Shown here: one piece after another, positions 8,023 through 14,730 of the stretch | Layout of the letters: every line of letters begins with the position of its first letter | Position numbering within the stretch: the first letter of the stretch is position 1 | Source of the DNA: CALWZE01 sp036644375 | GTDB taxonomy: Bacteria > Bacillota > Clostridia > Oscillospirales > Ruminococcaceae | Length of the DNA: 32,795 bases | Assembly: GCA_036644375.1 (NCBI GenBank) | Contig: JAVXQD010000025.1 | Span: forward strand, 1 to 32,795 | Direction of reading: 5' to 3' | Translations under genes and position numbers: made by a program | The notes under the pieces: generated by a model | Database searches by the model: none | What the model was told of the DNA's origin: nothing | The model's input: only the letters and a program-made list of their open reading frames with translations

Positions 8023-10150
8023 AATTTTTATCTACCGACCTTTTTTTGTACAAGAATAGCCACAACCATCCGGCAGCACACATGCTCAGTGCGAAAATGC
8101 CGACAATAAGCAGTCTTCCATAGTTTCCGCTGGTGGGTATGCTTCTTGTATTATAGAAGTTCACGACTGAGGTTTTGCATGCCTCAATAACTATGGTCTG
8201 CGGGTTCGGATCAGGGAGATATCCGGAAGGAGCTTTTGTCTCTTTGATATAATATGTTCCGGGAGCAAGCGAGTTGTCAATTGCAGGTCCGCTTGCAAGG
8301 CTTGTGAGATGTGCTACTGCATGTGTCAGCGCAGGGCTGTCATAAACAGTAAATTCTCCGCCGGCTACTTGCTGTCGGCTTACCGAGTCATAAAGGAACA
8401 GGTTAATGATACCTTTAGTGCAGGTATTGACGAACTTGGCTTCCTTTGTCTCTCCCGCCAAAAGTGTCAATGTAATCGGGTTAGGAGCCTTGACGTAGCC
8501 TGCGGGTGCTTCGGTTTCAAGCACGGTGTAGGTTCCGGCAGCGAGTCCGCCCTGAGTTACAATACCGCTTGCGTTGGTCGTGAGATTGGTGTACAGCGGT
8601 GTCCCGGTTGTGGTGCTTCCGGAATAGATGCTGAACTTGCCTCCTGCGAGCGGCTGATTATTGGGATCGACCTTCAAAATCTTGATAGCCGATGTCGCAA
8701 TGCAGGTGTTGACGAACTTAGCTTCCTTTGTTTGCCCGAGTAAAAGTGTCAATGTAATCGGGTTTGGAGCCTTGACGTAGCCTGCGGGTGCCTCGGTTTC
8801 TAAAACAGTATATTCACCCGGAGCCAGAGTATTTTGAATGACAATACCGCTTGCATTGGTGGTGAGATTGGAATAAAGAGGTGTACCCGTTGCGCTTCCG
8901 CCCGCATAGATGCTGAATTTGCCTCCTGCGAGAGGATTATTTGACTGATCAACCTTGAGAATTTTGATTCCTGAATAAGGTGTATTTTTAATTGGCAGTT
9001 CGGTAACGGAATTCGCCCCTACCGATACCGTGATAACGTCAGTAATCGGCATATATCCCGAGGGAGCCGAGACTTCCTTTATATACCAGGTTCCGGCAGC
9101 CAGCCCTGTTTTTTCGGCGATACCGGAGGCGTTTGTAGTAATAGTGTATACAGGAGCTGTAAAATTGCTCTGCTGGGAGATTTTAAATTGTACGCCCGAC
9201 ATGGGAAGTGTTGTGCAGGAGTCGGTTTTTGTGATTTTGATGCTGCCGCCTGTCACAGGCGGAGTGCACTCAATCGGCACGGTTCGCTGGACGCGATGTG
9301 CGCTGTCCGTGATCCCGGCTAAAAGCTGTGAGGAAGCTCCTCCTCCTTGCGGATAGTAAAGATAAGCATCCTTTGTCAAGTACTGGAATCCGCTTATGAT
9401 AGCGGATAATGTCGCGGGAGGATTTGAAACGACGGTATGACAGTATCCTTCGGCGTCAATAGGTTTAGTTGTGCTTGGCATACTGGGATTGAGCGAGCAT
9501 ATAAGAGAAATATCTGTGCCATCAGTATTTTTTCCTGTCGGCTTGTATGCGATATCAAGTGTGCCATCAGAGGCTATTGTATGTTTGACATCAATGTTGG
9601 ACACGACACTTACCGGGGCTGTTCCCGATAAAGTGAGATACCAGTCCTTGAGCGCGTTTACTCTGGCCGCATCACCGTTATCCGGCTGTACATAAGGCTG
9701 ATAGGCCTTGCCGTTGGTTAGCTGCCATATTGCGAGCTGTGCCGCCGAAACTGCTACTTGATTATTGGCAGTAAGCCCGGATCGTCTTTCTATTTCAGCG
9801 ATAGTCGCGAACGGAAAGCTGTTGTTCAGAATTGTTCGCACTTTTTTTGCGACCTCAGCACCAAAGAACCCATCCTCCAAATTGCAGGTGGAATAGGTGT
9901 GATTGGGCTTCGGTTCACATTGCGTATCAACTGCATACGCAACCATTTCCCTTGAATTTATAGTGTCCTGTAGCTTTAGGGTGTTCATTGGTTTGTGCGT
10001 TCCGTCTTCAATGATTGCAGGGAAACCGGGGGATTTTGTGCCGGTGAATGTCAGGACATTGCTGTCATTCATGGCGGCAAATGCCACAGACTGCAAACAT
10101 AAAAGCAGCACCGTGAAAACAACAGCCACGGCTTTGATTTTGTTTTTCAT
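8006..10150 (-). CDS. Sortase-anchored adhesin with thioester-like domain and four SpaA/Cna-B repeats
   Basis: A 714-residue surface protein. The start at 10150 is set by GAGGAGG 6 bases upstream and a signal peptide (residues 1-25, cleavage after AFA); an upstream in-frame extension lacks both. Residues 30-170 resemble the TQXA thioester domain: SAAQLAIWQLTNG (135-147) has the expected glutamine, Q138, but the usual YC near its start reads AYAVDTQC, so the thioester cysteine is missing or moved. Four prealbumin-like Cna-B/SpaA domains follow (about 303-391, 394-485, 488-578, 581-669), with E in KEVSAP or ETEAP and N in KFVN motifs. The first three have the isopeptide lysine strand (KITK or KILKVD); the fourth starts IINLFLYD and lacks it. 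The C-terminus has a sorting signal: IPTSG (671-675), membrane segment 680-700, positive tail. The sortase gene overlaps its 3' end. Confidence 0.9.
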   Translation of the reverse strand: MKNKIKAVAVVFTVLLLCLQSVAFAAMNDSNVLTFTGTKSPGFPAIIEDGTHKPMNTLKLQDTINSREMVAYAVDTQCEPKPNHTYSTCNLEDGFFGAEVAKKVRTILNNSFPFATIAEIERRSGLTANNQVAVSAAQLAIWQLTNGKAYQPYVQPDNGDAARVNALKDWYLTLSGTAPVSVVSNIDVKHTIASDGTLDIAYKPTGKNTDGTDISLICSLNPSMPSTTKPIDAEGYCHTVVSNPPATLSAIISGFQYLTKDAYLYYPQGGGASSQLLAGITDSAHRVQRTVPIECTPPVTGGSIKITKTDSCTTLPMSGVQFKISQQSNFTAPVYTITTNASGIAEKTGLAAGTWYIKEVSAPSGYMPITDVITVSVGANSVTELPIKNTPYSGIKILKVDQSNNPLAGGKFSIYAGGSATGTPLYSNLTTNASGIVIQNTLAPGEYTVLETEAPAGYVKAPNPITLTLLLGQTKEAKFVNTCIATSAIKILKVDPNNQPLAGGKFSIYSGSTTTGTPLYTNLTTNASGIVTQGGLAAGTYTVLETEAPAGYVKAPNPITLTLLAGETKEAKFVNTCTKGIINLFLYDSVSRQQVAGGEFTVYDSPALTHAVAHLTSLASGPAIDNSLAPGTYYIKETKAPSGYLPDPNPQTIVIEACKTSVVNFYNTRSIPTSGNYGRLLIVGIFALSMCAAGWLWLFLYKKRSVDKNYEENL
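8417..8971 (-). repeat. Tandem duplication of Cna-B domains 2 and 3 within the adhesin gene
   Basis: Two adjacent copies of about 282 bases encode domains 2 and 3. TTGACGAAC recurs at 8427 and 8709, and both are followed by near-identical stretches, including AATGTAATCGGGTT and CTTGACGTAGCCTGCGGGTG. The two protein copies differ at only a modest number of positions, while domains 1 and 4 are clearly more distant. This points to a fairly recent in-frame duplication. Confidence 0.85.
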
Positions 10151-10465
10151 GTATAACCTCCTCAAACATTTTGTCGTATCATATGTTATTCTTGCAAATA
10201 AGGTTCTATTCCATTTGAGGGGATAAGTCTGATTTGTTTGCAAAACTCAGAATTCACACGATTTACAGGGTGGCATCTTAACAAAATGAAAGAAGTAAGG
10301 AAGTATTGAAATAAACAGGTTTTTCTTTTATTTAACAAATGGTGTATAGCATAGGCAATTTCCTCAAAAAAAGACCGCCCGCTCATAATAGATATGAACG
10401 GGCGGTCTATGGATACTAAGAATAAAGATAAATACGATGAATGAGACATTCGGAGTACGATTTTA
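10151..10465 (-). other. Intergenic region between mscL and the adhesin gene
   Basis: These 315 bases hold the mscL terminator (10366-10409) and must hold the promoter of the adhesin-sortase operon. The best candidate on the minus strand is TTGTTA, 17 bases, TTTATT around 10337-10309, about 160 bases before the start, but both boxes are imperfect. No gene or RNA motif was seen. Confidence 0.4.
10366..10409 (-). terminator. Intrinsic terminator after mscL
   Basis: On the minus strand a stem of about 16 bases (AGACCGCCCG with CGGGCGGTCT plus an extension with one mismatch, five-base loop) is followed by seven T. It lies about 57 bases after the mscL stop. Confidence 0.9.
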
Positions 10466-10900
10466 TTACTGAGCCGTTTTGAGTTCGGAAGTGCAAAAAG
10501 CACAGCGGGTGGCATCAATCGGAACCTCACTTTTGCAATATGGACAGATTTTAGTTGTGGGAGCCGCAGGTTGTGCGTCACCGCTTTTCGACAGAACAGA
10601 CTGTCCTGCTTTGCGGGCTGACTCAACAAGCTTAATAATAAGGAATAATACAACTGCCATTAATACAAAATTGATTATTGCAGTAATAAAGGCTCCGTAT
10701 CCGATATTTACCGAACCGAATTGCCATGTAAGATTTTCTAAATGTGTATCGGCTACAAGCCCGATAAGGGGAGAAATTATATCGTGCACGAGTGAATCGA
10801 CTATTGATTTAAAAGCTGCTCCGATAATAACTCCGACGGCAAGATCAATAATATTGCCCTTTGAAATAAATTCCTTGAATTCCTGAAACAATTTTTTCAT
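10466..10900 (-). CDS. mscL: Large-conductance mechanosensitive channel MscL with C-terminal zinc ribbon
   Basis: A 144-residue inner-membrane channel that opens under membrane tension and releases solutes on sudden osmotic downshift. The N-terminal part is typical: MKKLFQEFKEFISKGNIIDLA, then helix 1 (VGVIIGAAFKSIVDSLVHDIISPLIG), a periplasmic loop with LTWQFGSVNIGYGAFI, and helix 2 (about residues 72-92). After the usual cytoplasmic helix comes an added zinc ribbon, CPYC (119-122) and CAFC (133-136). The start at 10900 matches the conserved N-terminus and has AAAGGA about 11 bases upstream; a longer frame upstream is not conserved in character. It follows the DUF308 gene by 72 bases on the same strand and may share its transcript. 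A strong terminator lies downstream. Confidence 0.95.
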   Translation of the reverse strand: MKKLFQEFKEFISKGNIIDLAVGVIIGAAFKSIVDSLVHDIISPLIGLVADTHLENLTWQFGSVNIGYGAFITAIINFVLMAVVLFLIIKLVESARKAGQSVLSKSGDAQPAAPTTKICPYCKSEVPIDATRCAFCTSELKTAQ

Positions 10901-10972
10901 GTTATATGTTTTCCTTTTTTTAATGGTTGACAGCAATAGTGTGTCATGTTAACTTGATGACGAAGGTATGAA

Positions 10973-11521
10973 TCAGATTCTGCGCTTGAAAACGAACACA
11001 GATATGAGCAAAAGCAAACCCTCGGTGCAAAGAGATATACCGAGAAAAACCATGAGCACCGAAGCGGTTCCAAACGGGTTAAAAACCGCGATAAATCCGC
11101 AAACAAGTGATATTAGTGCAAATATAAGCGGGACATACCATATTTTTGTTCGGATTTTGCACAGATCAATTGCAGTCTGAAGGCTCCCGAAGCCGGAAAA
11201 CAAAAGAAGGCAGCCAAGTGCAATCGGTAGGATCATAACAAGAATGTTCGGGTCTACAAGCAGCACAATGCCTACAGCCATTATTGTAAGCCCGATTGAT
11301 AGTCCGCCAACTGAAAATGGGCTGTATCTTTCCTTGCGGATAAAATACAACGCGGTTCGAACTGTGCCCAAAATCGTAACAAGTGCGGCAATTACATAGG
11401 CGAGAAGTCTGCTGGATTCGTTAGGATTAATAAAAATTGTGATGCCGATTATTATCATAATGAGAGCAGTCAGAAGATTGTACCAATCAAACTGCAAAAT
11501 CGGTTTGCTGTTTTCTTCCAT
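10973..11521 (-). CDS. HdeD-like DUF308 membrane protein
   Basis: A 182-residue protein with six hydrophobic segments arranged as three similar pairs, the pattern of the DUF308 family that includes the acid-resistance protein HdeD of enterobacteria. Recognisable parts are the first pair (LTALIMIIIGITIFINPNES), the second (SIGLTIMAVGIVLLVDPNIL) and the third (LISLVCGFIAVFNPFGTAS), each with a helix ending in a P-rich turn. The start ATG has AAAGGAG 6 bases upstream. It lies between the bidirectional terminator at 11573-11606 and mscL. Function in Bacillota is not established; a link to envelope stress would fit the mscL neighbour, but that is inference. Confidence 0.85.
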   Translation of the reverse strand: MEENSKPILQFDWYNLLTALIMIIIGITIFINPNESSRLLAYVIAALVTILGTVRTALYFIRKERYSPFSVGGLSIGLTIMAVGIVLLVDPNILVMILPIALGCLLLFSGFGSLQTAIDLCKIRTKIWYVPLIFALISLVCGFIAVFNPFGTASVLMVFLGISLCTEGLLLLISVFVFKRRI

Positions 11522-11572
11522 GTTGAACTCCTTTTATTGGGTTGAATGGATAAGTATGTATTTGCGTCATTC

Positions 11573-11606
11573 AAAAAACGGACGAGCTTTAGGCTCGTCC
11601 GTTTTT
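11573..11606. terminator. Bidirectional intrinsic terminator
   Basis: AAAAAACGGACGAGC pairs with GCTCGTCCGTTTTT with a short TTTAG loop, giving a perfect stem of about 14 bases with a T-run on either strand. It terminates the minus-strand lipoprotein gene, whose stop is 10 bases away. Confidence 0.9.
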
Positions 11607-11615
11607 GCAGATAAA

Positions 11616-13205
11616 TCAGTCTATTTCGTCCGCAAGAGCTGCGTTGCCATTCATGGTATTTGCTCTGGGGGTAACCGTCACATAAGTGCCCACTGAAATT
11701 GTGCAGTAAACCTGCGTAGAGCCATCAATTCCAAAAATAATGGTGCCTCCGTCATCGGTTTGAACCGTGATGGTATTTGCGGTTGACGCTGTTATTGTTC
11801 CATCAATAAGCGGTAAAACCGCAGGAGGAGCTACAGGTCCCGGGGCAAGCACTATCTTCGGAATTGAAATAACGGGCTCAGGCTCAGGAACGGGTGGAGC
11901 GGTGACAACCGGAGGAGGTGTAGGCTCCGGCTCGGGAACAGGAGGTGCGGTGACAACCGGAGGAGGTGTAGGCTCCGGCTCGGGAACGGGGGGAGCGGTA
12001 ACCATCGGAGGTGGGGTAGGCTCCGGTTCCGACTCGGGAACAGGGGGAGCGGTAACCATCGGTGGTGGGGAAGGATTTGTAGTCGGTTCCTGCGGGATTA
12101 CCGGACCGGGGCCTAAAACAACATCTGGCTTTGGCGCCGGTGTTGTAGCAGGCGGGTTGTCGTCCGAGTCTGATATTGAGTGAACGACGACGCCGGAGGT
12201 GTCGACTCCGTTAAGAGTTCCGCTGTACTCAATGGTTACATAATTACCGACTCTAATGCCGTTTTTGTAGTGATGTGAAGCGTCGGCAGTAGCAAATGTA
12301 AGCTCGTTACCATTGTGATTTATTACTGTTGTGCTCATAGCGCAATTGACGACAAAACCGTCAATTTGGCTGTAGGTATGATCGGGGTGAGCGGGCGCCG
12401 GTGTTGGTGCAGGCGCTGCGGCGGTAGGCGCGGCAGGCTGAGTGGTGGTGACATAGTCAGAGTAAAGATAAGCTTCCTTGCCGTTGTAAAGCACTCTGCT
12501 CCAGCCATTGCTGCAAACGCCTGTGCGCTTGATGCTATCGCCGCATTTAAGTCCGCCGACTCGCTTAAACTCGACATCCCAGCCTTTACGGACATTTACA
12601 TTCTGAATTGCCCACACGGTTTCGTTTGTTTCCGTGATTGTGATTTTCGTATCAACAGGGGTATTCGCCTCATTGGGATCATAATCAATCACTCTTACAA
12701 CCTGAATACCGGTAGTATTTCCATCAAATATTTCTCCGATATATGTGATTTCGATTGTGTTTCCGATGATGAATCCATTGATGGTGTCTATCTTGGCATT
12801 TGTTGTTGTGAATACCAACTCACCGTATTCTTCGGTTTTAAGCATGAGTGTATTCATGGTCGCATTGACAAGAGTGCCGACAATCGTGTGTTCATCGGGC
12901 TCCTTGTCTGCAGGGGTCTTGTCGTTCACTGCGACAGCAGTGGCTTTTGAAGTATCTGAATCCTTGATTTTTCCGGTATAGGTAACACTGATGTCGTCAC
13001 CCGCAAGCATACCGTGAGTTGTGCTGATAGTGGCAGCAGAAACATCAAACACAAGCTCGTTTCCGTTGGTTGCGGTCATTTCCAAAAGACCGCCGCTGTA
13101 TGCGCGCAACATTCCCTCAACCGTGCTTGCCTTGCTGTCTGAGCAGCCTGCGAGCATTGTTGAAGAAATAAGCAAGCACATAATCAATGCTAAGAACTTC
13201 TTCAT
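11616..13205 (-). CDS. Lipoprotein with four repeated beta-rich modules, SH3b domain and Pro-rich stalk
   Basis: A 529-residue surface lipoprotein. The start has AAGGAGG about 8 bases upstream and a lipobox LAGC with C21. Four copies of one module of about 65 residues can be aligned by eye: 29-95, 107-174, 281-347 and 467-529. Shared features are an opening hDGxh or VxGxL strand, a central GNELxF or GELVF strand, then a G-hxxG-hhxhxYxG segment. Between copies 2 and 3 is a bacterial SH3 domain (197-254: VWAIQNVNVRKGWDVEF, then GWSRVLYNGKEAYLYSDYV), usually a wall- or peptide-binding fold. Between copies 3 and 4 is a Pro/Glu/Val stalk with four 16-18 residue repeats (PPPVVTAPPVPEPEPT type). No enzyme motif or sortase signal is present. 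The module family was not recognised. A cell-wall-associated binding role is the most likely reading. Confidence 0.8.
   Translation of the reverse strand: MKKFLALIMCLLISSTMLAGCSDSKASTVEGMLRAYSGGLLEMTATNGNELVFDVSAATISTTHGMLAGDDISVTYTGKIKDSDTSKATAVAVNDKTPADKEPDEHTIVGTLVNATMNTLMLKTEEYGELVFTTTNAKIDTINGFIIGNTIEITYIGEIFDGNTTGIQVVRVIDYDPNEANTPVDTKITITETNETVWAIQNVNVRKGWDVEFKRVGGLKCGDSIKRTGVCSNGWSRVLYNGKEAYLYSDYVTTTQPAAPTAAAPAPTPAPAHPDHTYSQIDGFVVNCAMSTTVINHNGNELTFATADASHHYKNGIRVGNYVTIEYSGTLNGVDTSGVVVHSISDSDDNPPATTPAPKPDVVLGPGPVIPQEPTTNPSPPPMVTAPPVPESEPEPTPPPMVTAPPVPEPEPTPPPVVTAPPVPEPEPTPPPVVTAPPVPEPEPVISIPKIVLAPGPVAPPAVLPLIDGTITASTANTITVQTDDGGTIIFGIDGSTQVYCTISVGTYVTVTPRANTMNGNAALADEID
11874..12068 (-). 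repeat. Tandem 48-54 base repeats encoding a Pro-rich stalk
   Basis: Four in-frame copies encode PPPxVTAPPVPEPEPT units, one of them 18 residues and three of them 16. The first two carry Met and the last two Val at the fourth position. Such G+C-rich repeats tend to vary in copy number between strains. Confidence 0.85.
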
Positions 13206-13345
13206 TTTCGAGCCTCCTTAGTGATAGGTATTAAAAACCGTGATGATTTTTTCAAACATCATTAAAATGTTTAAATCCCAAACAAAATAATGACACGGTT
13301 AAACCAAAAAAATGTCATCGTCTTTATACAAATCCATTTTGTTTA

Positions 13346-13374
13346 ATTATAACATAATCTTCGAATGCTCCGAA
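13346..13374 (-). promoter_or_regulatory. Candidate promoter of the four-module lipoprotein gene
   Basis: On the minus strand an extended -10 box TGTTATAAT (13354-13346) lies 17 bases after a weak -35 box TTCGGA (13374-13369). It would give a leader of about 135 bases. Confidence 0.4.
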
Positions 13375-13470
13375 TGAATAAATGTGTAAAAACAGATGCA
13401 TTTTGTGTAAAATTGTAGAATTTTGGCAGTTTTGATGTTAATGTATAAAAAAGAAAGGAGAGTAAATAGT

Positions 13471-13737
13471 ATGGCTGAATTTGATTTCAATGAAAAGCTG
13501 TGTGAACTTAAGGAGGGAGCGTCCGAGCTGAAAGAAAAAGCGGAGCAAAAAGGCGAGGAGGCACAAGCGAGCATAAAAAAAGAGATTGCGGAGTTTGAAG
13601 AGGATTTTAAAAAAGAAACAGATGCCGCAAAAGCTGAATTTTCGGAAGACTTTTCAAAAGCAAAGAGCATCTTGAATGAAAAAAAGAACGAAATTGAAGA
13701 AGTAATTTCGGATGCCTTTCACAAGGACACAAAATAG
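13471..13737 (+). CDS. Small highly charged helical protein, function unknown
   Basis: An 88-residue protein made almost wholly of Glu, Lys, Ala and Asp, with heptad-like spacing over residues 8-80 that suggests one long amphipathic helix or coiled coil. There is no signal peptide, membrane segment or recognised domain. The start at 13471 is chosen for AAAGGAG about 10 bases upstream; an upstream in-frame ATG has no site. Composition resembles YtxH-like or apolipoprotein-like helical proteins but without their membrane anchor. It is divergent from the lipoprotein gene and lies 129 bases before a small membrane protein gene. The family was not recognised. Confidence 0.7.
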   Translation: MAEFDFNEKLCELKEGASELKEKAEQKGEEAQASIKKEIAEFEEDFKKETDAAKAEFSEDFSKAKSILNEKKNEIEEVISDAFHKDTK

Positions 13738-13866
13738 CGGACTTAAGCTCGATAGGACAAGAACATAGCGTTTAAAAGCTGATTTTATTTATGTCCAAAA
13801 CAGTTACAAATGAATTTATGGCAGTGAAGAATTTTAAAAATAAATTAACTATAGGAGAATATACAA

Positions 13867-14280
13867 ATGGAAACCAAAAAGAGCACACTTCTTAAAGTTG
13901 TGAGCATTATCATGATTATCGGCGGAGCGCTTTATCTCGTAATGGGCGCTATTTCCTTGTTCGGAGCATTTGGCGTGGCAGCAGTGCCGGAGGCGGGAAC
14001 TCCGCTCATTTTTGTGGTTCTTGGACTTGTTAACATTGCTATGGGTGCTTTTAATCTTGTAGCCGGAATCACAGGGAGCAAGGCGGCAAGCGGTAATGGC
14101 AATGTTAAGCGTTGCAAAAATTTTGCGATAATCCTTCTTGTGCTTGCAGTTCTTTCGCTTGCACTTAATATTTTCTGGTCACTCGGTACAGACCAGGTGA
14201 TTTACAACATAATTTCAAGCATTGTCGGAATTACACTTCCGGTGTTGTACTTTATCGGAGCAAAAAAAGTTTCCGAGTAA
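13867..14280 (+). CDS. Small four-helix membrane protein, function unknown
   Basis: A 137-residue protein with four hydrophobic segments at about residues 10-35, 45-68, 82-105 and 110-132, joined by short loops (SKAASGNGNVKRCKN between helices 2 and 3). AGGAGA lies 7-8 bases before the ATG. The helix pattern GGALYLVMGAISLFG and LVNIAMGAFNLVAGI resembles small DUF-type proteins of Clostridia, but I could not name a family. A strong terminator follows about 110 bases downstream. The preceding charged protein gene may be in the same transcript, since no terminator is seen between them. Confidence 0.75.
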   Translation: METKKSTLLKVVSIIMIIGGALYLVMGAISLFGAFGVAAVPEAGTPLIFVVLGLVNIAMGAFNLVAGITGSKAASGNGNVKRCKNFAIILLVLAVLSLALNIFWSLGTDQVIYNIISSIVGITLPVLYFIGAKKVSE

Positions 14281-14390
14281 TGTGCGCGGCGATATGCCCG
14301 CGCTCAAAAGCGAAAAAGCAAAATTTCTATTCGGAGCTGAATCTCAATCTGGAGAGACAGTTTAAAAGCATCAAAATATCCTGATATTGC

Positions 14391-14424
14391 GAACCGACAC
14401 AGCAAAATCGTGTCGGTTCGTTTT
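14391..14424 (+). terminator. Intrinsic terminator
   Basis: GAACCGACAC pairs perfectly with GTGTCGGTTC around a nine-base loop, followed by G and four T. It closes the 13471-14280 unit. Confidence 0.85.
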
Positions 14425-14662
14425 AATATCGGAAAATGCCCTCCGAAAAAGAGGACAGTTACTTTGATGGAACGGTTGCAGCAGATGCATTTCCTTAAAA
14501 AATACCGAACAGCAATAAAGCTTGATAAAAAGATTGAAGTCGTATTTAAAACGATTTCTTTTTAAAATGCTATGGGAGCATATCGGGCACTTTATCGAAG
14601 GTTTTTTAATTTATACAGTTCATCAAAATCACGTCTTGCTCGGCGTAAACAGGAATTTGCAT

Positions 14663-14691
14663 TTGCAGACTTTTTACAAATGTATTAGAAT
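14663..14691 (+). promoter_or_regulatory. Candidate promoter for the glycosyltransferase gene
   Basis: TTGCAG (14663-14668), a spacer of 17, then TAGAAT (14686-14691). The predicted start of transcription, near 14698, is about 33 bases before the ATG. Confidence 0.45.
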
Positions 14692-14730
14692 GTCTATAAC
14701 GAATATTATCAAAAAGGGTGTGGCTTTTTA

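Larger units (their letters stand above)
14281..14730 (+). other. 450-base gap without a supported gene
   Basis: The gap starts with a small GC-rich hairpin (GCGCGG/CCGCGC, 14284-14302), then the terminator at 14391-14424, and ends with a promoter candidate for the next gene. A 69-codon frame from a TTG at 14522 to 14731 has no ribosome-binding site and is not supported. No RNA gene was recognised. Confidence 0.5.

Noticed and set aside
10940..10970. A TTGACA box with TAACTT 17 bases later on the plus strand.
   Set aside because: It would transcribe antisense into the DUF308 gene with no plus-strand gene downstream; the -10 box matches only 3 of 6 bases.
11767..12183. A long plus-strand frame rich in Gly and Ser (GSGTGGAVTTGGGVG repeats).
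   Set aside because: It is the reverse reading of the Pro-rich repeat of the minus-strand lipoprotein, which has a start site, lipobox and domains; the Gly frame has none.
12315..12950. A 211-codon plus-strand frame opposite the lipoprotein gene.
   Set aside because: Cys-rich shadow of a well-supported minus-strand gene.
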